The position numbers and the translations under genes were made by a program. Below are positions 1 to 13,195 of a stretch of DNA of 64,000 nt, one piece after another. This stretch comes from Stropharia rugosoannulata. Taxonomy: Eukaryota; Basidiomycota; Agaricomycetes; Agaricales; Strophariaceae. The stretch lies in the NCBI GenBank assembly GCA_028532985.1, contig JANCIK010000003.1, forward strand, positions 4,226,001 to 4,290,000, given 5' to 3'. Every line of letters starts with the position of its first letter. Within the stretch, counting starts at the first letter, position 1. Below the pieces are notes generated by a model. That model was not told the origin of the DNA. It did no database searches and saw only the letters and a program-made list of their open reading frames with translations.

Positions 1-785
1 GGGGAGTGTTGGGTCGATTAGCGCAGATAGACCGCAATTGAGGGTCCAGTGCGGTGTCGAGCGTCTGTGCGTTATCTCTAGACCGCACAGCGCAGAGCAA
101 GTCGTCTTCATGCGTGCACTCTCGCTCCGCCAACAAAAGATACTTCGCTCAATACCTGCCAAACTAATGAACGGCCTTGACATGTACCTATTCTCATTGA
201 GGCTCAGTGATCCAGCTTATAACGGCACGTAGTTTCTTTGTCTCTGTAAGATCAGAGCATGGCGCGTTCTGGTAAGGAAGATCTGATGTGATGTTGATGT
301 TGATGGTCCATTTTGCCGGATAGTGGGGATGGGCTCGTTGCGCTGTCGACGGGTCAGAGGCTTCATAATATACTTGGAATCAGTCCTTGCCTTGCAGATT
401 TATGTTACGCAGAAAACGCAGAGGGCCGTACCGTAAGATAATCTTCTGGGCTCTACGTCGGAACAACGTATAATACCCATACTTCGAAAACAGTTAAGGT
501 GGCCGATGAATCTCCAGGGACGCTAAGCGCGCCGAGTGTTTTAAGCTTTCACCTGTATGGTGCACAAAATCCTTTCCTGTCTATTGCTGCACTTATAGCT
601 ACATAGATTGAAACCATGTTGACACGTGTGATAAAAACAAGATATCAGTACATCCTGTCTACGTAAAACAGATGGACAGTACATCAAATCTATTTGTTGA
701 ATAATAGTTACGGCTCAACACAGCCACTTTTACCGTATAAATTCAAGCAATGAGAAGCTTATGATTTGATCTTATCTTACCACAC
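1..785. other. Intergenic, no gene seen
   Basis: No open frame here shows splice-consistent coding structure or family resemblance. The last 200 bases are AT-rich and lead into the first membrane-protein gene. Confidence 0.5.
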
Positions 786-1900
786 ATGTCAGAAGGCATT
801 CCTACAGTACTGACGTTTGAACAGAGCTCCCTATTAGCACCTCTGATATCTTTGAATACACTACTGACGGGTCAGATAAGATATTTTCTTAATTAATAAA
901 CTTAACTAATATCTCTACACCTTACTCAGGTATAAACACATTTATTTTTATAGGAACCATATACATCTACAGTGAGTTAGCAATCACGGACACACATTTA
1001 TTAATCTTGACATGGATATGCAGCAAAACTCGGGATGAAGAGTAACTTTGTTATCTGTATCATAACTGCGCTGTACATATTAAACACCGCTCAGGCGGTG
1101 ATGGCGTGGTACATTGGTATAACAAATCTTTCACTATTTGTAGACGTAATCAACCCCTATCCATTCTATGCCTTCATAATCAATAATGTTATACTGTTAC
1201 TCACCGCTTTACTCGCTGATTCCTTGCTTGTACGTAGTCTGTTCTTTTCCTTAAGATATCGTGAAATTTCTCATTTTTTCAAGCTATGGAGATGCTATCA
1301 CATATGGGGGAGGTCAATACGAGTAATCATACTGCCGCTACTCACATGCATTGCATATGTAAGTGAGGAGTATTGGAACTGAAATTTCACAGTGTTAATC
1401 TTACCATAGGTACTCGTCTATAGCCTTTCTGTGCCAATGAATATCCTTGATTATGGGAATGTCGACGCAGGCATACAAACGTGGCTTGGAGCCTCGATTT
1501 ACATGATGAGCTTTACGACCGTCTCAACAACAGGTCTAATAATCTATCGCATTATGTCTGTATCAAAGGATAGTCCGCCACTTTCAAGAAAAAAACACAT
1601 CAGCCATATCATAGACCTTCTCTTACAATCTGCTGCACCATATGCGCTCACAGGCTTTGTTTTCGCATCAGCCTTGGTGTCGCCAAAAGCTTCGAAAGAA
1701 TTTTGCAGTGTTCTTAATGTTCTTTTCTACTTTTCCGCGGTAGGTACTTTCTTGGTGAATGTGGAGAACTTCTACTGATAAATATACTTACTAAGAGCGC
1801 TGCACCGACAGTCATGGTAGCAAGAATATCACTGGCAACGCACGCGAGTAGGTACAACCGCCCTACCACTATATACGTCGTACACCATGACAGTGCGTAG
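786..1900 (+). CDS. Family A seven-pass membrane protein, copy A1
   Basis: Predicted 280-residue integral membrane protein of a multicopy family. Proposed exons are 786-870, 930-971, 1024-1229, 1284-1358, 1410-1739 and 1796-1900; all junctions are GT-AG and the frame stays open. Exon lengths 85, 42 and 75 recur in paralogues. Family marks are the N-terminal MSE start, the LWRCYHIWGRSIRV block after the third hydrophobic segment, the YMMSFTTVSTTGLIIYRI segment, and AAPTVMVARI near the C-terminus. About seven hydrophobic segments suggest a receptor or sensor, but no ligand or partner can be inferred. The C-terminal tail is short (about 20 residues). This is the first of three same-strand copies (A1-A3). 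The gene appears intact; transcript evidence is lacking. Confidence 0.72.
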
Positions 1901-4240
1901 TACCAGTCGTGGTACTTTGTGAGCCTTGTAGTGTAGCATCGCCAAATTGTAACTGTCATGTACGTGATTGTGTGCTGTGGTCCTCCCATCTACGGTGTAA
2001 TCCTGCATCGCGCTCAAGAAAGACTCATTATCGCATAGGTGACCGCGCATGCGGCTCAATTGCACTCTTTCTTAGATATTACACAGGAGCGGGGATAGAC
2101 CAAGGCACGAGGGATAATGCACATGGAATAGCAGAGTAAGGACGTTCATAAAGATAGGTGCTGCCTTGCGTTACTGGAATTCCGAAGTAGCCGTCTGCGC
2201 GGCGCGCGCATCGCTTGCGTAGCAGTGCGATTCAAATTGAAGGAGAGTGGAGTGGTGCGATGGTTGAAAAGGGTGGGGGAACAGATGTGCCGGGGCCCGA
2301 GGGACAACGGAATGGCAGAACGAGGAAGGCAGGGGTTGTACGCCTCGCAGAAACAAAACACAAGAACACCAGGACGAGAGGCGCGTTCCTACTGGACGCA
2401 CGTATACGCGTACCTACGTGTGGTGAGCAGCTGCTTGCCGCTCATACCTGTGCGCCCTCTCCGTACAGAGAGGACCACAGATGTAGATAGCGTTTAGGGT
2501 TCCGTTAGACCCCGTTTTGAAGGGGAGGTCGGGAAGACGGAACACAGGCCCGGATTGGCAGAAGACCGGGAGGTTCTCATTCCGAGAGTGTGACGTATGT
2601 GCCAGCACAGCTGTCGTCGACAGTTCTTACATAATTATCTCCGCGGCCCCGACGTCCGTTCATGAACACCCCTCGACGTGCAACACGTCCCTGCACGCAG
2701 CGGGCGGCTCCTCCACTCATTTTCTCATCGTGAGTCTCTTTTTCACTTTACGCCTTTTCTTGCTCTTTTTACAGGACACTCAACTACCCCCTCCGCTCCG
2801 CACGCATTTCCAACGTTCCACGCGCAGACATGGCGCGCCCGAGGTCCGTTCCTGCTGGTTGACCCACGGACGAGATGTGTAAGCGCGAGTAATGGGAGTA
2901 TCAGTGCAGACCGCATGTATTATCCCTGAACTGCACAGCTCGGCTTCATACGTGCAGGACCGCCGTCAGGGTATGCATGCATTCTAAGATGAGCACATTA
3001 ACACAAGGATGTGATACATGCTCGAGAGCAATTAAAAAAACTTATCGCACGCGGGTCTGCGCCAATCTTCTGATGCTTGCCTGTTGCCTCATAAGGACAC
3101 CGATTGGCGTGATTTTCCTTGTGTTCCCTGCGCACGTAGGTGTCCTTCATGAGATGTTTGTAGTTTACTGGACCCTAGCAGGGTGCATTGATCATCTTCG
3201 CCACAACGACGCAGTGTAATGGTTCTCCGAGCGGTATTCATCGAGAATTATACATACATGATGATCCCTGTATCAACTTACGATTGACATTAGCTTTTCA
3301 AGTAAATTGGCTCCTTATGTAGCCAATAATACTCGTGATGAGATGATGACAATGTGATGACATAGGTCTCAAACATGATGATCAGCAGTGCAGAGCTCAC
3401 TCAGGATCAAGGGCGCTCCGTAGATCGACAGAAATAAAACACTTCGAGTTAAAATTGGAACTCAAAGTGATCTAATTAAATATAAACATACCTTAGTAGA
3501 TAGTACGCTTACTGTTACCGCCATGCAGTCGAAAGAATTGATCTGCGTCTTGGGAACGTGCACTCCCACCCTTAGCGCCGAACATTTACTATGATTTGCA
3601 ATGCAGTTGCGTACAACTTGCATGTGGCGATCACAACTTGTTACACAGAGAACTTTGGTTGATCTTCCTACTGCGCACTTTATATAATATGTAGCCCATA
3701 CAGCCCAGTGCGCTTTGACAAGGTCTAACCGTGACCGTTTACAGGTTTTGTCATATGTCTCGCTCTCTTTGCTCTTGCACCGGAATCATCGTGTTCCGCT
3801 TGACGCGTCTGTCTGGTACACATACTTGCATATTTTTTGTCGAAGCGGCTATTAGACAATAGCCCTTCCTCCTCTCAGCACTCGAGCGCTGGGGTAGTGA
3901 TCTGTAATCATGGCATACCATCAAACTACAAGCGCTTGAGATGGATGTCTGATTGATTGCGTTGAATCCACTTAGGCTAGACACGTAAAAGTGGGGAGCA
4001 GGTGACAAAAGGTATACTATGGATATTTCTGTTATTCATAAAGTTCATTCTTCATCTTGTCATGTACATTGTAAAAAATAGTTTCATTACAGTAAGACCT
4101 ATTATTGTAACATATATATATGCAAGACCTGAAGCAACCTGCCTTTGATTATCAATGTCAGATTAGCACAGCCCTATTAACATTATGTGGACTATAAGAA
4201 CTAAGGAATGTAATGTGTCTGTCTTTCAACTTCAACCGAC
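1901..4240. other. Intergenic with degenerate GC-rich repeat
   Basis: No gene is supported. A GC-rich patch at about 2,160-2,900 differs from its AT-rich flanks. A stretch near 2,510-2,575 (core CCCGGATTGGCAGAAGACC) resembles, on the opposite strand, a stretch near 14,090-14,170, and a shorter related piece lies near 10,595-10,635. I read these as remnants of one dispersed repeat. 2,900-4,240 shows nothing recognisable. Confidence 0.4.
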
Positions 4241-5441
4241 ATGTCCGAAAGTGCGCCTGGGCTGTTTACAACAGCCAGTGAGGTCTCGAAGTCTACAGCA
4301 CTAGTTACAGCTCTTAATACGATGTTAACTGGTCGGAACCATTGTCCATCTTGTCGATGACTATCTCTCATGCATCACCTTTGTCCTCTAGGCGTATACA
4401 CCTGTATATTCGCAGCAACGATATACGGTGAGTGATCCATGTTCTAAGAATGCCCTTTATCTGACGTAACACAGTTGGACGCGCTTCAAGGAGCCACTTT
4501 ATCCTCTGTATTGTGACATTTTTATACATTTTGAATGTCAGTCAAACAGCGATGGCTTGGAGAGAGGGTATCCGTGCTTACTTCGACCAGCCAATGTATC
4601 GAGGTACAATTTCTGTTCTCGGAATAGCCGTTTTAAAAAGTATTTTGATCACCGAAAAAATACAGGTTACGAGTCTTATGAAGTTTATATGTATCAAGTA
4701 AATGGCGTAATTATGCTATTCACGGCTTGTCTTGCTGATTTTCTCCTGGTCAGTACAAGAATTTTAGTATTTGAGTGGATTAAATTTCATATGTTAATAG
4801 CTATGGCGATGTTACCATGTATATGGCCGGTCATTTTGTATCATTCTCTTTCCCTCCATACTGTGTTTATTATATGTAAGTACATCATAATATTCTGACC
4901 ACATCGTTAATGTCTTTTTATGTCCAGATATTTGTATATGTCTACAGTATCGCAACGAGCGGTTCAACAATCGGCATTCTCAACGACGTAAATGCGTCGC
5001 TCGCAACAACTGTTTATATGATGACCTTCACAACCGTTCTAACAACCTTATTAATCATCTACCGCATTATTCCGTTCTCCTTTCATGGACCTCACGTTCG
5101 TATGTCAGCAAAACAATTTTTCTGGCATATTGTCGAGCTTCTTGTCCAGTCTGCTGCACTTTACGCTATGACGGGATTTGGATTTGCATCGGCAATAGTG
5201 GCTACAGTCGACGGCCCAGGTCAAATCCGCAACATTCTTAATGTTTTGTTCTTCTTTTGCGCAGTAAGCTTGTGTATCAAATGATGACACTTTTACAAAT
5301 CTAATTAATTTTTAGGGGGCAGCGCCAACAGTCATGGTCGCAAGAATATCTGTAGCGTCCCAGAACGAAACAAACTTTTACATAACAACAAATACCCTGG
5401 AAATAACGGGCCGAAGGTCACTGAGGCAGAGTCAAACATAA
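4241..5441 (+). CDS. Family A seven-pass membrane protein, copy A2
   Basis: Predicted 291-residue paralogue of A1. Proposed exons are 4241-4331, 4392-4427, 4475-4603, 4666-4748, 4801-4875, 4928-5263 and 5316-5441. The start MSESAP matches A3. Compared with A1 there is one additional intron (4604-4665), also present in A3, where the exon before it is likewise 129 nt long. Conserved blocks are LWRCYHVYGRS, TVYMMTFTTVLTTLLIIYRI, the HIVELLVQSAALYAMTGFGFAS segment and GAAPTVMVARI. The frame is open throughout and the stop is TAA. Function unknown; probably a membrane receptor or sensor. Splice sites were chosen by frame continuity and alignment to paralogues. Confidence 0.72.
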
Positions 5442-5917
5442 CACAGCCCTTTAATGTTACTGGTCGTGTTCCATAATTAGTAGAGTATTTAATTATAAAA
5501 TGCGATGGTCTATCATCTTCACACTTACGCAGACTCACCCATCATGCTCTACGTCGCTGAGATTTTGACGACAGCGGTATATGTCGCATTCTATCCATCA
5601 GAAAGAGGACCTGCGCAGTCCTATGCCAATCCGGGCCTCCAGTCTGTCCGCATCCTTCCCTTAGAAAGGACTCTCCTACCGGAGTATAATGTATATGCGT
5701 ATGCGTCTGAAACTCTCTGTACAGACAGGCTACGTACCTCGATACATGATAAACAATGGGCAAGATAGTCCCCACATGCAGGTTCGCGTGGCTAAGTGGG
5801 GACGTGCACTATCTATTTATAGAGACAACTCCTCGATGACAAAGGCGATAGCCGGCCAATCGATCTTGCCTTACGCCAGTATCTATCGTCATCTGCTATC
5901 ATCATCATTAATACAGT
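5442..5917. other. Upstream region of BTB gene
   Basis: No gene seen. From about 5,770 the sequence resembles the region upstream of the second BTB copy (from about 17,700), so the duplication includes promoter-proximal DNA. Confidence 0.4.
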
Positions 5918-6785
5918 ATGGAGCCAGAATGTGCACGGGGTTACACCGAACAAGTGAAGACCAGAGACGAAAAATTCTTCTTGGAAAGTATCGAGGTAGC
6001 GCATATATTGATCAAATCATGTCGTTTACCTGAACTGAGAAAATGCATTCCAACAGGTTGAAGATACTCTGTTCTGCGTACCTAAGATAGGCTTTGGTGT
6101 AGATGGGTCGGCATTTGCTGATATGTATGCAGTGTCCATAAGAGACAGTCCCGAGGGGAGCAGCGTTGAAAATCCTCTGCGCCTTCACGGAGTCTCCCTT
6201 ACTCATTTCCGTGCATTGCTCAGTGCAATGTATAACATGTGAGCATATTCCATGCCTCGGTACTATCCAAAGCTCAAGATACGGCGTGACCCTTCAGAGA
6301 TGTTGCGCAATTGGACTACGAGGATTGGACCGGTGTATTTCATTTGGCGGATATGTGGAATTTGACTGAGGTTACATTCACATATTTTTGTCATTTCCCC
6401 TTTCTAATGTCCTGCAAATTTGATTCAGATCCGGGCTAACGCTGTTCAACAAATGACACCTGCGGTGCTTCAAATGGACAAATTTGAGAAGATTCGTCTG
6501 GGCCAACAGTGTAAGGTCCCTTCTTGGACCATCGATGGCTGCATAGCCTTGGTAGAGGTTACAGAAACACCTGACTTGAACTATTTACTCAAGAATGGTG
6601 TGAACAGCTTGACAGCTGCGCGAATTTTCTACGTTCGGGAGACTTTCATGCGCAAAACGAACGGTACAGCGCGTACATCGCGGGTGCTGTTTGCTAACAG
6701 TCCCCCCGAATCAAGTGTTTCTGTTGCCGAAAATAAGGCTTCAATCCGCGAGCTATTACAGAACGTGTTCCAATCTGATGAGTGA
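5918..6785 (+). CDS. BTB/POZ domain protein
   Basis: Predicted 229-residue BTB/POZ protein of the type common in Agaricomycetes. Exons are 5918-5995, 6057-6238, 6298-6370 and 6429-6785, all GT-AG and in frame. The start is ATG at 5918 (MEPECARG). Exon 1 ends in DEKFFLESIE, followed by VEDTLFCVPKIGF, the usual first BTB strand. NPLRLHGVSLTHFRALLSAMY is the middle of the fold, EDWTGVFHLADMWNLTE follows, and the C-terminal helical part (KIRLGQQCKVPSWTIDGCIAL) completes it. BTB proteins mediate protein-protein contacts, for example as Cullin-3 adaptors; the specific role here is unknown. A broken duplicate lies at 17,873-18,607. Confidence 0.82.
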
Positions 6786-8990
6786 ACGTGAGGGAGATCC
6801 GCGGTACTTGGTATAAATATCACATTCAACCGGCTGTTAAACTGACTCCATTGCCCATTCATAGATAATATGTTGAAGCGAATGGGTATATAGTGTACCT
6901 CAATCAAGTGATAACGAGTCCCAGGCAGAGTGCACTACACAGTATTTGGATGTTACAGTATTGTTCAGGACTTACAATGCTGAAGTAGTATGTATTCTAT
7001 GAACATAATATTTGATGTATAGAACTCAGGCTGAGCTGCGATGACCAAACCGTAGAAAGGAAAGAGAAGCGAGCAGTTATCAGGACGCCCGTCGCTCTCT
7101 AGCACCCCCTCTTGCAACGGATCGATGTGGGAAGCGCCTCCTGGTCCTGCACTTTTCGCTCGTATTTATTTTCCAAAGGGCATATTTTATTTATTGTACC
7201 TCGGCGGTCGGATCGTAAGGCCCTCGTCCTTGATCAGGGCTTCTCGTTCCCTACCCACTTCCGCGGTTCAATCATACATATAGCTGCCTCTTATCATCAC
7301 CGTTGCCCACCCAAACACATCAGCTGTGCATGTGTCTGGACTGCTCAGGGATCGCACCACACACAATTGCTCCTCCCCAGTGTGCTCGAGTTTACTTTCC
7401 GCACGAAATACTTTCCATATCCTTCGCTCTGCGCCTCCGTAGTCTGACAGCCATTCACCCATCCTCTTCAACCACCGTACCCACACATACGTCGCCCTTC
7501 CGGCACCACCGTCACCCACTCACCTGCCCCATCCCACGCAGCCATCGGCATTTCCCGCAGCTTCACGCGTGATCCCTTCACCGTGGTCTCCGGATACGCC
7601 CGCTCACCACTTCCCTTCATGCTAACAGTTTCGTGGGTCCTGGCGACGAGGGGGTTTTCTGCTCAGGTCTACAGCGACAGCACGTCACCGAGGGCTTGCT
7701 TTTAATCACGTAGATCGCCTTCAAGTATATTACCTTTGGGATGGCGTAGGTCAATGCACGTCTTATATCTTCATGAATACCCAGCAGAGATTCCTGTTTG
7801 GATCCCACGCGCACCACGGTATGTATATGCGCGCTAAACATTTACGCCCGTCTCTCCACCTAGAGAGGCTTTCCCTGAACAATGGACGGGCACGATCAGC
7901 GAATAGTGCCCCCACCATGGCAGAAGGCGCGTCTGCGACTATCCCTTTCTCGTCCCACCATCTACTGATTACGATTATTTGCACCTTTGTCCTCGCAGGT
8001 CATTGCGCTCCGCGCATATGACCGTACTTCGGATGTGTGTGTCTGCGGTCAGGAACATTGTCCCGCGGCCTGTACCCCTACACTCAGCGCTACCATCCAC
8101 CGCCTCCGCGCACATCAACGACGTTCGCCATATACTTTCAGTACACAGTGTACACTGAACAAGAGAGTGTATGTGACAAGTTGTCTAATAAAGGCCCCAC
8201 GACACTCGCCTGCTCCTACTGGAACAGTATGGATGTCAATCTGCTGAAAATTTGATACCTGCGAGCTGGAATGGACGCATACACTTTAGTGTTATCTGTG
8301 TAGATAGTCCCCCTGTAAAATGTGTGGTGGGATGAAAGAGAGCGAGAAGGGTGGGTGCGGCAGGAAGGGTTTGGATGTCCCTCACAAAGAAACCTTTTAG
8401 GCCGATATCTGCTATGGCGCTCAACCGGAGATTTACATACGAAAACTGTTCTGCCTGATAGAATATAACGGTACAGAACTGGTACCTGTGTATACTTGCA
8501 CACAGGAACAAAAGTGAATGAAAGTTGCGGTGAATGGACTGGGTAGTGCACGTGCTTAGTGAACCGACAGAGTACTGGGTAAAAATAGGAGAAGGGGGAA
8601 CCAAACAAGCTCAAAACCACTCAAGTTTTGTATTTGTACACGTGAACAATACCGAGGAGATTTAAGACGTACAAAGCCGCTCAAATGTAGAACGTAGGAA
8701 ACCTAGCTTCTTGCAAGGCCATGCATGAAATATGCATCGGTAAATGCCCTATAGAAACTATATGACTCTATCAATGCCATAAAAATCGGAGATATAGAGT
8801 CTATAATAGTATGTGTAATCAGGTGGGCAGCTCCTGGAAGTTCCTGGGAAACCTAAGGAATCAAGATCAGATCCAATGTGGTGATGAACTATCTTTGATG
8901 GTGATTCAATGACGAGTAGAAGCACCTCGTACATCCTTTGCATATAAAACGGATAACGCGGTACAGTTGTGAGCTCATCACTCTATGAAC
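6786..8990. other. Intergenic, GC-rich non-coding patch
   Basis: Open frames at 7,100-8,600 overlap one another on both strands and none shows a recognisable domain or consistent splicing. The pyrimidine-rich text at about 7,440-7,570, with repeated ACCGTACCCACACAT-like and CACCCACTCACC-like strings, resembles 14,400-14,530 and 29,610-29,700. I treat it as degenerate repeat. Confidence 0.4.
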
Positions 8991-10128
8991 ATGTCCGAAA
9001 GCGCCCCGTTAACATCAGTCCCAGATTTAAAGGCTTCAACAGCAGCAGATATATCTACAAATACACTGCTAACGGGTGAGATGTTCTTGTCGTCAGTAAT
9101 GCTAATATCTAAACATGACTTATAGGTATATACACGTTTATATTCTTCGGAACAGCATATATCTATTGTAAGCAAATGGGTAAAAAAAATTAAGTATTCT
9201 AATGCTTCTGTTGCTCAGTGAGATGCAGTACGAAGAAGAGCACCATGATCCTCTGTATAGTCACTTTGTTATACATTTTGAACCTCATCCAGATGGTAAT
9301 GGGGTGGGCAATGGGATATGTATACCTTGTCCCACTTCCAACGACAGGTACATGCTATCTAACTAATGTCAAATATATACCAACTAATCAATTAAAGGGG
9401 CGGTCCAAGAACTGTTGACTTTGATAATAAACGACGTTATTATGATGCTTACAACCACTCTTGCCGACTTCCTTCTTGTATGTCAGTCTCATTTGAATAT
9501 TCTTTTAGATTTCATAGATGTAATAGCTATGGCGATGTTACCACGTCTGGGGAAGATCAATCCGTGTAGTACTTCTACCATTTCTGATGTGCGTTGGATA
9601 CGTAAGTGCAGAGGACTTTGTACCGCAATATTGGGCATTAACTGTCGTGAACAGGCTGCTGTTTACATCCTTTCCATTCTAGAGAGTACGAACGGAACAC
9701 ACAGTCTGCGTGACAAACAATCATGGCTCGGCGCGGCTATTTACACAATGAGCTTCACCACTATTCTGACGACAACATTGATTATTTACCGCATTGTATC
9801 GATCTCGAAAGGGGGCACACGACTGTCAGGAAGGAAGCAGTTCTGGCGCGTCATTGAGCTTCTCATACAGTCTTCTGCATTATATGCGCTTTCAGGATTT
9901 GCATTTGGGTCAACATTGACCAATACGCGGGAGCAGACGATTAAACCGTGTGCTGTTCTTAATGCTGTTTTCTTTTTTTGTGCGGTGAGCAAAAATTACG
10001 AAATGTATGCAATTGTCTAATGTATTATATATTTAAAGGGGGCTGCACCTACCGTCATGGTCGCAAGAATTGCACTAGCATCGCAAATAAACGGAGAATA
10101 TTCTATATCCGTAGACATTGGTCCGTGA
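8991..10128 (+). CDS. Family A seven-pass membrane protein, copy A3
   Basis: Predicted 276-residue paralogue of A1 and A2. Exons are 8991-9075, 9126-9167, 9219-9347, 9398-9477, 9527-9601, 9655-9984 and 10039-10128. An in-frame ATG also lies at 8985; 8991 is preferred because it aligns with MSESAP of A2. Shared blocks are IINDVIMMLTTTLADFLL, LWRCYHVWGRSIRVVLLP, YTMSFTTILTTTLIIYRIVS, QFWRVIELLIQSSALYALSG and GAAPTVMVARIALAS. Exon sizes 85, 42, 129, 75 and 330 match one or both of its neighbours, indicating local duplication. The gene appears intact. Biochemical role unknown. Confidence 0.72.
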
Positions 10129-11970
10129 CGCCGAGCATGTTAATTAACGGGACTCGGAGAATGTAGCTGTCGCCCAGGATAGCCCGAGTCTTTTCCGAGT
10201 TGCACTTTACTGGCTTATTACTTGCGCAGCGATGTATTCCCCAAATAGCATGATGATATGACCTGCGTCTCTTAGTAAGATCTTGTCTATGAGATTTTCA
10301 ATCAAAATAATTGATACGGAACCTCGACGGAGCCTGGGATAAGAGTTTGTTGTGACAGGAAGGGCCTTACATTTACAAATGTAATCTTGAGCCTAGCTAG
10401 TTAAATAATAGAAGTGTTGGGCAGGAGAGCATCAATCTAAGGACCGGCGCAGAGCAATACAAGGTCTTTGTCGCAGAATTTGGGCAGTTCTCATGTTGAT
10501 ATAATGTGCCCCAGAGTTAGAAGTCCATAAACGAACATTGCCGAGCGGGAGACGTCGCGAGACAATATTATTGCGAGGGCGGGCTTTCGTTCCGTTTTCC
10601 CGGATTGGTAGAGGGGAGGACTGGGCGGGATCTCGTTCTGGTAAATAGTGGTTGACGCCACTTGTTATCTCCGAGGCGCAGAACGACAGTCTTCCCCGGA
10701 CCAGTTACTGATCGAGATCTAACCTCCGGGCCAGTACCCCGTACCTCCGAATCCGCCTTCCTCCGCTGTCCATGCACGTTGCCCGTATCCTTTCTCACGC
10801 AGCGCATTCACCCTCTTCCAGTTTGCATTCTTGTACGCACACTCACTTTCCCTCGAGCCGCTTGCCTATTTTTACGCGCGCTGCGGGCCCGTTCAGCGTG
10901 CTTGGCCGGAAGACATAGACTTGCACCCTAGGTCATCCTGTGTCGCCCAGTTAGGAAACCTCTCTGTATGCCTCACTCCTTGCGGTAAGGACAGTAAGAC
11001 GATCCGATTCCGCCCAGCTTTCCTCATCTTTCCGTCCACGCGATTTGAATCAAATTTCTCGGGAAGCATTTCAATTACTTTGTGTCCTGGAGCGCGAAGT
11101 TGGTTGCAGGCGCGTCGTCCCGGTACCGTGACCTACTTTGCTCTCGGGTGGCTCAAAATCCCTCCCAAAGTGTGGGAAAGTGGACGGCAATCTCTGAGAG
11201 AAATCCCGGCCTGTCTATTGACAGACGTAGTCCTTATAATCAGGCTGAGATATGTAGACAATTTTCCCTCAATATTTCAATCCTTGCTCCGCCGAGTGTC
11301 CGCCCCAGATCCTGCGCATATTATGCATAGTTCAACATACCCCCAGGTGAGGTCTATGTGACACTGCAAGCCACTGCTTCCGTTTGTTTCTTATGTCCCT
11401 CGCACGGGGTGTCCCGCTCATCGGCGCATACAGGAGATTTAATGTTCTGCTAACAATCATTCGATGACCCCGCGTCCACCACTAGCAAGTTGGCCAAGAC
11501 AAAGGCTCATGACGCGCACTCAATTTCTTGTGCATATTTAAAAAAGCGATCATTCCGTACTTCAAGCATCATGATTATCATGTATTCAACCAAGTCCAAA
11601 CATCTTTATATCTATATCTGCCAATGAACTCATCAAATTGATAATCAAGAAGACGCCACTTCCTCCGATGACTGTGATGTGATTTGCCCGCTCCAAGCGG
11701 GCATAAGATACATAGATTTGCATTTATTCTTGTTCAGCTTTCACTTTGCTTTCGCTTAAAATGCATGTAATATCGATCCAACTTCGCCCTAAGAGCTAAA
11801 TTCCATCGCTACGTTATAATAAAGCTTCACGGACTAATATTGTTATGGATGGGGACATGGATCATAAGAAGCATCACTGAAGTGACGTAACGAGGCTGTG
11901 TATTGCAAAGTTGATATATACCGTCCGAAAAACAGGTGTACCGCGAAGAGAGTAGTTCTATTCGATCCCC
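10129..11970. other. Intergenic, degenerate GC-rich stretch
   Basis: No gene is supported. 10,560-11,370 is GC-rich and contains fragments resembling the repeat patch near 2.5 kb and 14.1 kb. The longest open frame (about 10,831-11,361) has no recognisable domain or splice structure. 11,370-11,970 is AT-rich and probably includes the promoter of the next gene. Confidence 0.4.
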
Positions 11971-13195
11971 ATGTCCGGTATATCCTCCTTCACATGCAGT
12001 AATGATCTATGTCTCACAAATACCGTGGACGCAGGCGGAGTGCCAGTTGATTATGTACCATTTTTCAACAAAGATTATGTTCTAGCGCTTCAAGTGTATG
12101 CTCTGTTGATATCCCTTACGGTAAATATTTTAGATTTGTGCGAATTACCTAAATGACAAGAATCTTGTCCAGATACTTGTATTCGATATCGTAGAGAACT
12201 TTGTCGACGAGATTGACCTACTCCTTGACTTTCCAATCTCCTTTGTTAGAGTCGCATATTTTCTGTCAAGGTCGGTTTACATCTGCAATATATTGCTAAG
12301 CTTACATGAATGGCAAGATGGGGTGCATTGGGATTTATCATTGGATCTCTAGCCTTTGAAAGTAAGTGTAAAAAATGCGAATTCCTTATTTTCCATTAAA
12401 AAATTATTTAGAAAAGAGCAATGCTGACCACTGCAAAATTTCGGAGGTTATACCAAACATATTCTACTTCCTGTGCATCGCGGGAAGTGGTTTGATTTTT
12501 CTTCTCCGACTACGTGCTGTGTATTATGGCGAGCGATTAATCGTTTCTTTCTTTTCGATACTCTGGGCAATTGTAACAGTGCTAGCATTCACTGTACCAT
12601 TTTTTGTTACCAGTCAATCAGCTATGCAGCTGTCTCCACCGACGCCAAGCTCAGGTGGCATACAAGAAATGGAAACATTATGTGCCGACGACATTACCAA
12701 TACATCAGTTGTGGTGGCAGCAGTGTTTGCACCTGCCATATATGACACGCTGATATTCCTGGCAATATCATGGCGCCTCGCAAAGAACTCTTACATCGAC
12801 ATGAAATCCGCCGACGGACTAGAAGCATTTCTGTTTGGAAAGTACCTTCCAAATTTTACGAGGAAAATGCTTCAAGATGGGCAACAATATTATTTGTAAG
12901 TAAATTTTCCACTATGACTATGATATCATAGGGTACCATTTCATTTGTTCACTGATTGCTCAGGATTATAATCTTCATCCATACCCCCGTCCTCTCGCTA
13001 TATCTGGACGGATACCTCGTTCTCAAGTCTATCCTGTATATGCCAAATTTTGTTGTTCCGAGTATCTTGGCCTGTCGTCTCTACCGTGAAACACGTCACA
13101 GGCTCACAGACTCGGAGGAAGAGACCAGTTGGAAACATACGAAGATCTCACGCCTAATATTCGGCCAACGTCCTGTACTGAGTGAAGCAGAATGA
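11971..13195 (+). CDS. Family B seven-pass membrane protein, copy B1
   Basis: Predicted 335-residue membrane protein. Exons are 11971-12120, 12173-12270, 12318-12361, 12412-12895 and 12964-13195, all GT-AG and in frame. Hydrophobic segments in order: LALQVYALLISLT with the next exon, WGALGFIIGSLAFE, IPNIFYFLCIAGSGLIFLLR, SFFSILWAIVTVLAFTVPFF, VVVAAVFAPAIYDTLIFLAI and IIIFIHTPVLSLYL. Signature cytoplasmic blocks are SWRLAKNSYIDMKSADGL, FGKYLPNFTRKMLQDGQQYY and VPSILACRLYRETRH. About seven membrane spans make it receptor-like; no ligand is known to me. It is not a recognisable STE3 pheromone receptor. It is the reference copy for B2-B4. Confidence 0.75.

Noticed and set aside
12362..12411. Start of a separate gene at ATG 12375 inside B1
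   Set aside because: This ATG lies within a 50-nt intron; the upstream exons join in frame and match family-B paralogues.
786..13195. Possible B-type mating locus with STE3 pheromone receptors
   Set aside because: Seven-pass proteins are present, but neither family shows STE3-type motifs, and no CaaX-ended pheromone precursor was found nearby.
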